This document shows, in pieces, positions 56,501 to 64,000 of a stretch of DNA of 64,000 bases. Position numbers and translations under genes: made by a program. Numbering within the stretch: the stretch's first letter is position 1; each line of letters starts with the position of its first letter. The notes below the pieces were generated by a model that was not told where the DNA came from, did not search any database, and saw nothing but the letters and a program-made list of their open reading frames with translations. The DNA comes from Hofstenia miamia (Eukaryota > Xenacoelomorpha > Acoela > Hofsteniidae): NCBI GenBank assembly GCA_900660155.1, contig CABFPE010000079.1, forward strand, positions 550,110 to 614,109, given 5' to 3'.

Positions 56501-59500
56501 AATAATGGTGGGAAACTCATTACACAATTCGATTCACTTAATAATTTGACTGAAATTCGAAAAACCGTCGCCCAGAGAAAATACCTAACAAATGTAGCGC
56601 CACGAAGTCGGAAAGAGAGAGGAATTCAATAATGTTGATGTGTTTCTCCACCAAAGCATGTAATTGATTTGGGTGTACACAATGCCAAATAAAATATTTA
56701 TTTCGTTAAGTTACACGTGCAAATTTGCCCTCATGAAAACAGAAATAGCAGTTGCAACTGAATTTCAAAAGTTTACACAAACAACGTTTTGTAAGATGCA
56801 ATTCATCGCATTGCTTATGAAATTGGGTTTTATTTGCCATTTAAAGCTATTTACTTACATTATCAATCATGTTTTAAAATAGGATTAGCTAAAAAGAAGT
56901 TATTAATGTAATATTTCAATGTCCTTTTATTATTAAAAGCAAGCATCAATTGTAAAAGACCTACACTAAATAAATTTCCGAAATACGCTGCAAATTCTTG
57001 CAATAGATATTGCTTTCAAATACAAAAAAGAAGGTGGCAGGGTAACTCGCTTTGTTTTCATCATACATATACCCTTTATATTTCAAATCAGAATTTGAAT
57101 TTAGGCAGATGTAAATTTGAGGAGCGATTTTGTTAAAGAAAAGTAACATGATTTTCGGCTTAATTGAAAAAATAATCATGTCTATGATTGAAACGTTTAA
57201 TGAAACATGCCTTGTCTAAAACACGATTAAAACAGAATTGAGAATAGTTGTTGTTCAAAAAAAACAGGATTGCTCTGCAGATGCCATTCTCTCAAACTTC
57301 TAAGTACACTCATCAGGATGACATGAAAAGCGCCTAGAATTATACACTGAAAAAAATGTGCCTCTCAAAAAAGTCTTGGACGGCAGTCGTTTGAAAAATT
57401 GAAAACGTTTTTTGTTGAAACTGCTTTTGGCAATGCTGATTCTGTCAAATTTTTTGTTCAGCACATATTCAAGAATTATGATTTGAAGTGAAAAGAATTC
57501 AAAACTTTAAAATAAGACTGGATAAGCAGCGCGAGCCGAGGAAAGAACAATTTTTAAATCAATTGTATAGGCATCAGTAATTATGGATATAATATCAAAG
57601 TAATTAATAAAGAATTAGAAAAGGAAAAGTTGCTTTGACCTTAATGTGATTAACTTAGTAGGGAATCGATAGTGACACATAAAAAGAGGCATCTAGTAGA
57701 AAAATGCTTTTATTAAATTAGGCAACAGGAAATTTTAAGCAATAAATACTCAATAAAGGCGGAGAAACTAAACTTCCTTCAGACAGCACAACGATAATGA
57801 TTGTAAAACCAAGAAAGCGAGTTCAAAGCGGCTCATTTCAAAAGAATGATATTGCATAGATACCCCACTACAAAAATATTAAGATAATAAATTAAACCTT
57901 CACTTTAAAACATATATTTCAAGGGATTAAATAAATGTACTAGTTAATAATTCTAATTATTCGAAAAAATGCATGTTCTGAGAGACAGTAGTTGTTGCCA
58001 AGAAATAGAAACGTAAACAACTGCGCTGCATTGCGAAAAAGAGATTTAAAAATAACGTTTTTTAAAAAAAGAAATTATTAAAAAAATTTAAAAAGTGCTA
58101 TAAATAGTTGAAAAAAAGGCAATTGGAATGAAATGTGAGAGCTTACTGAGTGGAGAAGGTGGTAATGAAGTAACGCGTTGAAACGAATATCAGCAGAGGT
58201 GCCGGAATATTACACAATATTTACATTGGCTACTATCAACAACAATCTCATGGCGCATACAGACCTCTATCATAACATCAACGAACGATAGTGGTTGTTT
58301 AGAAATCCTAACGCTCGAATCACATGCTATATTTACAAGCAGTACGACATTTATAGAAGTACACGCCGTTACTCATTCGTCGGCTGCAATAAATCCAGTT
58401 TGACTGGACTATGCAAAATACTAAATCAAATTCATATAATCAGAGAGAGAGGTGGAGTCGGGGCAAACTACTACCATCCATAGACGAGAACAAACTCACA
58501 AATAATTGACAGGACTGGCTGTATATTATCCATTTTAATAGAAATAGAATATAATTCCGCTTAATAACAAGGAAATAACCGACGACGCGATATTCCATTT
58601 GGAAGGCTACTCGGTCCAATAATGCAAGCGAGATGTCTTCTTAATTCAAAAGATTGATCGATGTAAAAATAGATTCGGTGCAAAAACCCCATACAAACAA
58701 TTGCATGTTTCTTCTGACACAGAGAAAACTTCATGAAACAAAATAGTGATGAAACTTGAAAAACAATTGCTTTATGATCGTTTCCCAATAACATATACTT
58801 GCAAATATAGAAACAACAGCATGGTGAACAGCATAAAATAACGTAAAGACTAAAATCAATTATGCCCAGTTAAATGTTCTGCATAATTAACCGCTACCCG
58901 TTTGGGGGACCTAAAATGTTTTTTAAATGCGTTTTCCCATTAATTGGCATTTTTTGAGCATAAATTAGTGAAAAATTTTGTGATGATATCCTTAAGATTC
59001 CTTGAAACTTACTTTTTGCTAAACATACTCGTCAAAGGGACATTATTCCTCAACAAAAGCTTGCAGCTTTAAATTTAAAAATTGTTATTTAAAAATAATT
59101 TTGTAGATACATTCTGTTAAACTTTGAGGTTGAAAAATATTTGAAAAACAGTGAATTTAAAGTTAACAATTTTTTAATTGGACATCACTGCCAAGACGAT
59201 GGCTGATATAATATTTAAATAACGAATAAACTCTTAAATTTTCAACACATAGAACACATAGAAAAACTGGGAGAGGATAATAAGTTTTTTTCTAATACAT
59301 GGGATGAGAGTACCACAGGCAAAAGGGTTATTAACAATTCATATTGTGATACATTTAAAAATTAATGGTTTTTTAAACTGGCTACAATCCTGAATGCTAG
59401 AGTAAGTGTTACTTACTTTAGAAAATATTAGGTTAGTGAACATAACATACCCTGGTCGATTAACGACCTCTCGTAGAACTTTGACAGCGTCGTCGTTGGG

Positions 59501-59579
59501 CATATTTTCAAAGGAGACATCATTTACTTGAAGAATCATATCACCAGGTTCGATACGTCCGTCCTGAGCAACAGCCCCT
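43315..59579 (-). CDS. dsh: Dishevelled (Dvl/Dsh), gene span, 5' part missing
   Basis: Dishevelled is the cytoplasmic scaffold that relays Wnt signals from Frizzled to Axin (canonical) and to Rho/Rac (planar polarity). Seven exons read on the minus strand at 59579-59451, 56285-56074, 55411-55244, 54796-54623, 53968-53861, 51405-51322 and 43469-43315; all six junctions keep frame with GT-AG ends. They encode the second half of PDZ ([20 protein letters not shown]), the conserved [15 protein letters not shown] and PIDPGSWV stretch, a complete DEP domain ([18 protein letters not shown], then [20 protein letters not shown] and [11 protein letters not shown]), a Ser-rich tail, and the terminal DLYVDVV, equivalent to vertebrate EFFVDVM. 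The tail is much shorter than in vertebrate Dvl. DIX and the first half of PDZ were not found in 59580-64000. Identity is certain. Confidence 0.96.
44722..45750. repeat. 514-bp duplication flanking a single N (probable assembly join)
   Basis: 44722-45235 and 45237-45750 appear identical and are separated by one N at 45236. The right copy runs on into the mariner transposase; the left one stops at the N. Confidence 0.9.
45590..46800 (+). mobile_element. Mariner DNA transposon, inactive
   Basis: Mariner-family transposase in the Dishevelled intron, antisense to the gene. Parts: [11 protein letters not shown] (~45599), QTVRKWVREI-like helix-turn-helix text, [20 protein letters not shown] and [12 protein letters not shown], then GDETWVYSW (first catalytic Asp, ~46051), [25 protein letters not shown] (second Asp, ~46325), and [19 protein letters not shown] (third Asp, ~46410). 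This is the DD34D signature. Parts lie in at least three frames with stops, so the copy is dead, though similarity to mariner is still high. Terminal inverted repeats were not identified with confidence. Confidence 0.9.
46605..46853. repeat. ~50-bp direct repeat at mariner 3' end
   Basis: TTTTTCTAATGTCGCTGAGG and on through GTCCATATAGGGTTAA occurs at 46605-46656 and again at 46801-46853, about 196 bp apart. Confidence 0.9.
47100..47860 (+). mobile_element. LINE relic in Dishevelled intron
   Basis: Plus-strand RT remains: [15 protein letters not shown] at ~47120 (for YADDTCLF), [18 protein letters not shown] at ~47305 (thumb motif F.YLGV.ID..L.F..H), [14 protein letters not shown] at ~47518, and [13 protein letters not shown] at ~47734 (motif WN.LP..I). 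The catalytic Asp pair is damaged and frames shift repeatedly. It ends near 47860 without a clear tail. Confidence 0.7.
48455..48515 (-). other. tRNA-like stretch (possible SINE head or tRNA pseudogene)
   Basis: On the minus strand, TAGTTTATAG (A-box-like) and GTTCGAATCC (B box) are spaced 44 bases apart, as in a tRNA. A loop CTGAGCT with T at the position equivalent to U33 sits between them. Anticodon and T stems pair poorly and no acceptor stem is seen, so it is not a working tRNA. Confidence 0.3.
49879..50076 (+). other. Short Cys-rich frame with CXC-type motif
   Basis: 49924-49990 encodes [20 protein letters not shown] followed by TC, a CXCX6CX4CXCX4C pattern like CXC metal-binding domains (tesmin/MSL2 type), which also occur in some transposon proteins. 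The open frame is only 65 codons and no neighbouring exon was recognised. It is probably a scrap of a mobile element. Confidence 0.35.
51322..51405 (-). CDS. dsh: Dishevelled exon: C-terminal tail
   Basis: Reads [20 protein letters not shown], then NSGHSSP. It joins in phase on both sides (G codon shared with each neighbour). Donor CAG|GTGAGT. Vertebrate tails have a comparable GYSYGG...SSQHSEGS stretch. Confidence 0.85.
51461..51499. repeat. (GA)n microsatellite
   Basis: GA-rich run with two AAA interruptions, beside the minisatellite. Confidence 0.9.
51501..52045. repeat. 27-bp minisatellite containing a 432-N gap
   Basis: The unit GCTTTGTATGCACGAAGGCT plus CAGAGTC is seen whole at 51523-51549, 51985-52011 and 52012-52038, with partial units at 51501 and 52039. 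The 432-N gap at 51553-51984 between them is probably more of the array, although the phase across the gap is off by three bases. It lies in an intron ~100 bp from a Dishevelled exon. Confidence 0.92.
52165..53478 (+). mobile_element. Tc1-like DNA transposon, inactive
   Basis: Tc1/mariner element in the intron between the 51405 and 53861 exons, antisense to Dishevelled. The transposase reads from ~52336: [19 protein letters not shown] and [12 protein letters not shown] (helix-turn-helix), [15 protein letters not shown] (GRPR-type hook), [18 protein letters not shown] (first Asp), [20 protein letters not shown]. After a frameshift near 52950 come [13 protein letters not shown] (second Asp box HQDNAPCH altered), [15 protein letters not shown] (third acidic box, D.NPIE) and the end. 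The right end CTTTTGTCCAGTACTGTA is an inverted-repeat end next to TA repeats. The left end at ~52165 (TACTGGATAATTCTTTGG) matches it only partly. Confidence 0.85.
52400..52969 (+). pseudogene. Tc1-like transposase, N-terminal two thirds
   Basis: 189 open codons from the helix-turn-helix to past the first catalytic Asp (FSDES). The ATG at 52400 is internal: homology starts earlier (~52336) in the same frame. A single frameshift near 52950 removes the rest, and the second Asp box reads QQYGAPC. Confidence 0.82.
53475..53510. repeat. (TA)n microsatellite at the Tc1 end
   Basis: TA run with one N at 53507, directly abutting the Tc1-like inverted-repeat end, consistent with insertion at a TA-rich target. 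Confidence 0.9.
53511..53860. other. Dishevelled intron remainder
   Basis: AT-rich, no feature recognised. Confidence 0.5.
53861..53968 (-). CDS. dsh: Dishevelled exon: post-DEP region
   Basis: Reads [20 protein letters not shown], then [15 protein letters not shown]. It resembles vertebrate MNLASLNLND...LAPLPHPAAPW...YQYP. Acceptor ATTGTAG; donor CAG|GTGAAC. Confidence 0.9.
54077..54286. repeat. 105-bp tandem duplication in a Dishevelled intron
   Basis: GTAAATTATCGGAA...ATATAACT occurs at 54077-54181 and again at 54182-54286 with only about two differences. Each copy contains TTACTTTCTTAGGCACGAGT. Confidence 0.92.
54623..54796 (-). CDS. dsh: Dishevelled exon: rest of DEP
   Basis: Reads [20 protein letters not shown], then [20 protein letters not shown] and [17 protein letters not shown]. 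It keeps the basic residues of the DEP membrane-binding face. Donor C|GTAAGT. Confidence 0.96.
54797..55243 (-). other. Dishevelled intron
   Basis: 447-bp GT-AG intron that splits the DEP domain after NAFLG. No embedded feature. Confidence 0.85.
55244..55411 (-). CDS. dsh: Dishevelled exon: start of DEP
   Basis: Reads [20 protein letters not shown], then [20 protein letters not shown] and [13 protein letters not shown]. Human reads [20 protein letters not shown]. Confidence 0.95.
55412..56073 (-). other. Dishevelled intron
   Basis: 662-bp GT-AG intron before the DEP exon; nothing recognised inside. Confidence 0.85.
56074..56285 (-). CDS. dsh: Dishevelled exon: end of PDZ and PDZ-DEP linker
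   Basis: Reads [20 protein letters not shown], then [20 protein letters not shown] and a Gly/Ser-rich linker [20 protein letters not shown]. Human reads ISLTVAKCWDP and PIRPIDPAAWV. Confidence 0.95.
56286..59450 (-). other. Dishevelled intron within the PDZ domain
   Basis: 3.2-kb intron splitting PDZ at [11 protein letters not shown]. No transposon recognised; short frames such as 56664-56882 and 58561-58794 lack domains. Confidence 0.8.
59451..59579 (-). CDS. dsh: Dishevelled exon: second half of PDZ
   Basis: Reads [20 protein letters not shown], then [20 protein letters not shown] and RPG. Human Dvl reads [20 protein letters not shown]. Acceptor ATATTTAG; donor GG|GTATGT. Confidence 0.95.
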
Positions 59580-62500
59580 CTAAATATGGATATAGGTTAA
59601 CAAACATTTAGACTCAGTATTCATTTAGAAAACACGCAAAATTAAATTTACATTTATAGTAGCCGAGCGCATAGACAAGCGCGGTTTTAGGGGAACGGGC
59701 GTCCCCTTGCCCTTTAAAAACAGTTTAAAATTGAAGACTTTTTATGTCATTATTGCGATAAAAAATAATTTCTTAGTGCTTTTCATACGATAGTAATCAT
59801 TTTTACCAAAAATTTTATGCCACATCCAGTCGAAATTTTCTAGGACTTTGCTTGTGCATAGAGGTCCAATCTTGTGTGCCTTGTACATGCTATCACGGTA
59901 AGAATCTAATTTTAGTTTGGGATGTTAGCTTACTTGTATGTATTAAAACTATTAACTTTCAGTATAATATAATATTGATTAAGAACAGACCACCCGTGGC
60001 TAAGTAAATATTAGATATACATCCTCGGTAGTTCTTAAGCAGTCTAACAACCCAATATAGATAGACTAAAACAAAGCTTACTACCGCTAAATAACCACAT
60101 TTCTTTTTTAGTTTTTAGTATGCCCCCACAACTCCAAGAAAATTGCGGAGAACTTTTATTTATAAATCTGTTGGGTAATAGGAAATACTGTTGGTATGAA
60201 CTCCTCACTTCTTAGCATGCTCTTTCGTAATTGTGGTTTTTGCGGTAGACTGACAACGAAGCAGCCCGGCTGGTTTTAAGTTTCAAAGTGCACGCTTATA
60301 AAATTTACAAATGTAACCCTGTAACAATATACTTTGCAAAATTACAATTAAGAGGTATATAATAACACAGCCAGCTTGAAATCTATTAGCATAAAGTTCG
60401 GGATGGACAAAAGGAAATAAAATGGAATGAGGCCTGAAAATAAACATGCTTCATTGAAATATAACAAGTGGGAAATTGGAAAAAACACGGTTTAGGGGAG
60501 TTATGAATTAATAAAATCAATTGGAGCTGGATTTTGGTGAAAAATTAGTTGTCTTTGGCAGGTGATGGATGGATGTGGGCATTATATCCCCAACTCACTA
60601 TTGGCAAATATTTTGGAAGCGTCTCGCACTCTCTCGAAATGTGTCAATGGAATTAGAATTGGAAAAATGTGCGCCAGTGAAGAAATCGTTTATTCAATTC
60701 TACGCTTAATCAACACTGGAAACACACAAAAATAAAAAGAATACAAAGCATTATATTAAAAATATGTCTTCATTCCTTAAAATAACACAAACGAAGTTCA
60801 TAGTGAAGTAAACAAATTGTGTTTACCATACAGATCACCAAAAAATTCTCAAAATATCAAAAATATCAGCTTTTTTATATAATTTTCAAAAGCGCATATT
60901 TAATTTATCCTTTGCATAGAGCCTGAAAATATATTAAAATTCAGTAATAAAAATTAAAATATACACATTTACAAAATTGGAATGTATACATGCAGATTAG
61001 CAAATACAATAAACTACAATAAAGACAAATATAATTAGAAGATAAAATATCACATACAAGCCTGAAAATACGAGGATCCGAATATGTGCTGCTTTATCAG
61101 TAGGTTATATTTCAAGAGTTATTTAAATGATGCCTACAGACAGTTTGTTCTATCGTTTTATCTCACCCGGTACTCAGACATCGACATGTTTGCAGATAGT
61201 ATTGTTTTGAAGGAGAAACTAAAGGATTATTTCTTGGAAAAACTGAGGACAACCTACAATGAACAAGTTTCATGTTCGTGGTTTATCAAATGCCAATGTT
61301 CGTTTCATAAATATATACTCTGCCACCTTGTAAAAGAGGAATTTAAGTCCATTTGTTGTTGTTGTTTATAAGTTGCAGGGTAGGATGTTGCCAATATTTG
61401 TACTATATTTATGCAAATATTCGATAGTAGATAGAAACTATTAGCTTTTGTTACATGGTTAACAAGCTTAAACATGTGTAATAGATTCGTATACATTTTA
61501 ATGAAGCGAAGTGCTAACATACATAAATTCTTGCAATATACCACTGGTATGGTGTTAAGAAATGTTAAACATTGCGTCTTGTCCAGGTAAAAATTCTATT
61601 TATACTGTTTTGTTTATGTTCATAGGGTTTAAGAGTATGCATACATATGTAAAATGGTTAAAACCAATGCGTGTAGAAATGTCTTACTTAGACTGCTCAA
61701 ATTAAATCGCGATTAGCAAAAGCATACTATTTGTTTTCATGTTAAAAAGAAACGTTCCTTTCTCTTGTATCAAAGTCTTGCAACTAAAAAGTTTGTGTAT
61801 TTCAATATTAACATATTATTCACAGATTATTTCTCCCAACATTGCATGGCTTAGACAATGTGAGTTCCAAAACCTGACTTTCAATGATCGTCTTTATCTT
61901 GATGTCCATGCTTCCATTACCACTCTTTTTTAAATATTTAGAATTCACTTTAACTAACTTTGTGGATGTTTCATCTAGTTCAGTTTGAAAAAGATCGCAT
62001 AGATTATTTGTACGTTCAAAAAGATTTTAAAAACTATCTTCTGACCAATCATCTTCTACAAGAATAAGCAAATTAGTTAAACACTTACATTTAAATACAG
62101 AAATAAACTGTTTGTAATCCAGCTGTCTTCAAAGTCATATGGATTTGAAATCTTTGAAATTTACACGAGAGATTTCTTGCATTTTCTCTATCATTGTCGT
62201 TTTTCTACTTACAGAAGTAAATAAAACTCACATCTATGTTGTAATTTTGTAAAGTCATTCATTATTGTTTTATATTTTCCAGGGTTATGGTTTCTTATTA
62301 TGCCATTAACGTTATAATAAAGTATTCATTATTATTATTATTTGTTATTTTTCATGCTTGTCTTGTTTTAGATATTGTGTTGCTGCTGCTATTCTCAGTA
62401 CCTTTCCAAGAAGGATATCTTAGGAACTCAGAAAGCGATCAACCCACACACCCAAGAAGTAGTGTTTGGACAATAGATGATTGCTTTTGTCAACCATCAG

Positions 62501-64000
62501 CATCTTTTCGAAGGTGCCCAGTCTAATTAGAAGTAAAAAAATTTGAACTGCATTTTCTTCTCATTTATAATGTATTTTGATCTAAGAATTGTTTTATTGA
62601 TTTGATGTTCCTCTCCAAGTTTTCTGCCTCTCAATGACGCAGATGTCATCAGTCTATTGGATCGCTTTACATTCTGCTACATATTCACACATGTTGAGAA
62701 TGGGAAAAATTGGATCCAACAAGATTTTTCTGAGAACTTCTTTATTTGTTGTAAAATAATCTGAGAAAACATCATTGATTTTGCGAATTAGCCAAGGAAA
62801 TATTTATCAACGTTTTTGTAGTAATGTAGTTTATCATAAACAAAATCGTTTGGTGGCAATAGAATGCAGATAATACAGTTATCAAAATGCTTTGTGAAAG
62901 CCTATTTCAGAATAGAAGGGAAAGTGTTAATTAAATGAAGGCTGGGAATAGCAGATGGTGTGACGATGTCAAATGCCATTACGTAATTTAAACAGTAGCA
63001 GTGGAGTAGTGAGAACAGATGTCCTCATACGTCATTTAGATGAATTTGACACATTTGCAAGTCTTTTCATCGATGACAGATACATATATTGAAAGACGTC
63101 ACCGTAATATTTTTAAAACTATCCTATTAGTTAATTGCTGAATCCAACTTGTAACAGTGAACGCAATCTATTATTGTTTACGAGTAGAAGGCATCCCCCG
63201 ATAAAACAATGCTATCACGTGGTAGGTATCAATCAGACACACTCCCCTCAACTACATTGCGAGAACGTGAAATATCTTCCATTCTGATAACCCGTAAATT
63301 ACAGACACAGAGTGCCTATGATATTCAATCAAATTATTGATTGATTATATTTACAAGTGTACGCAAATTTGAGGGTATCAGAACTCATTGTAATGCACAA
63401 GCAATATTTTAATGCCAACTTTATTGGTATGTAAAACATTTTGGACTAACTTACTCGAATAATGACGCAGGCAAAGCAGCTTCAATTAAAATAAAGGAAA
63501 CGTCACCACATTAAAAACAAAGTTTATTTTTCACCACACCAATTTAACAGAATCCAATATTACGTGCACTGAGAATCATATAGTTTGTAGGTCTTGTTTA
63601 ATATTAAACGAGAACAAATAGAAAATGGATTTTAATCAGGTTAAGATATGCGGTGCACTTGAAGTTAATCCTACAACTATATTAGAAAATTCATCACTGC
63701 AAAGAATTGTTGGATAAAAAGTAAAAAAAACTGACTTATTTTCTTTAACAAAGTATTGCAATCAAATAATAAATCAAATTCTTCATTAAAAATAGTTAAC
63801 CAAGCAATTATAGTTGATTGCATAACACGTAGAGTCCATAGAAACATTATTAAAATGATAAGAACTAAGTAATCGTAAATATACCACACGGATACAAACA
63901 TTTCTATACCCTCACAATACATGAATCAATAGGATTCGATGAGCTACACATTGAGTAATTAAATGTGTATATGCTTCATTGGTGATTTTATGTATGTTAC
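59580..64000. other. Upstream Dishevelled intron or flank, no exon recognised
   Basis: The preceding Dishevelled exon (expected ..GIYIGSIMKG) is not visible here on the minus strand, so this is most likely a long intron. Short frames at 61084-61371, 61739-61933 and 62287-62526 have no domain I recognise. A weak TDDICVIE reading near 62655 (minus strand) may be a LINE scrap. Confidence 0.45.

Noticed and set aside
62287-62526. 79-codon frame with a hydrophobic start, like a signal peptide
   Set aside because: No domain, no splice context, and composition fits a chance AT-rich frame.
62620-62700. Minus-strand TDDICVIE as an RT catalytic box
   Set aside because: No other RT motif in order around it; too short to call.
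59580-64000. Search for Dishevelled DIX and first PDZ exons
   Set aside because: No minus-strand sequence matching the expected motifs was found, so none is annotated.
1-64000. Bacterial-type systems (CRISPR, operons, riboswitches)
   Set aside because: The sequence is clearly animal nuclear DNA with spliced genes; no array or operon structure is present.

Overview
The window is AT-rich nuclear DNA from an invertebrate animal. The evidence is spliced metazoan genes with conserved exon phases (an ankyrin-repeat protein, a motile-cilium protein and Dishevelled), standard stop codons, long introns, and a dense layer of LINEs, Penelope-like elements, mariner/Tc1 elements and an old Ty3/gypsy-type fossil. 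The species cannot be fixed from the sequence. Assembly gaps are present: 1000 N at 26674-27673, 432 N at 51553-51984, and six isolated single N.

Layout. 1-1035: first coding exon of ANKRD49 on the minus strand, with the rest beyond the left edge. 1036-12550: intergenic, with two LINE reverse transcriptase (RT) remnants; the one at 6731-8449 keeps a 572-codon open frame. 12555-17503: CFAP45 (CCDC19), plus strand. Ten exons are resolved, including a GC-AG intron, and a LINE relic lies in the last intron. 18600-36600: a graveyard of retroelements. It holds Penelope-like pieces, a LINE with zinc-knuckle ORF1, endonuclease and RT (itself hit by another LINE), a nearly intact LINE, a tandemly duplicated LINE, and a nearly identical pair of LINEs in opposite orientation. 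36908-36985: a hairpin resembling a microRNA precursor. 37700-38460: a Tc3-like fossil. 38858-42606: an old LTR retroelement split by a LINE with an 11-bp target duplication.

43315-59579: Dishevelled on the minus strand, from the middle of the PDZ domain through the DEP domain to the conserved C-terminal tail. Seven exons join in phase; the DIX domain and first half of PDZ lie beyond the right edge or in unread exons. Its introns carry a mariner, a LINE relic, a Tc1 element, a 27-bp minisatellite and a 105-bp tandem duplication.

How the genes relate: ANKRD49, CFAP45 and Dishevelled are independent host genes with no sign of joint regulation. Most of the rest is transposon-derived. No wholly new multi-gene system was found. 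The most useful leads are the GC-AG intron, the microRNA-like hairpin, the LINE-in-LINE insertion, and the near-intact or near-identical LINE copies that suggest recent activity.
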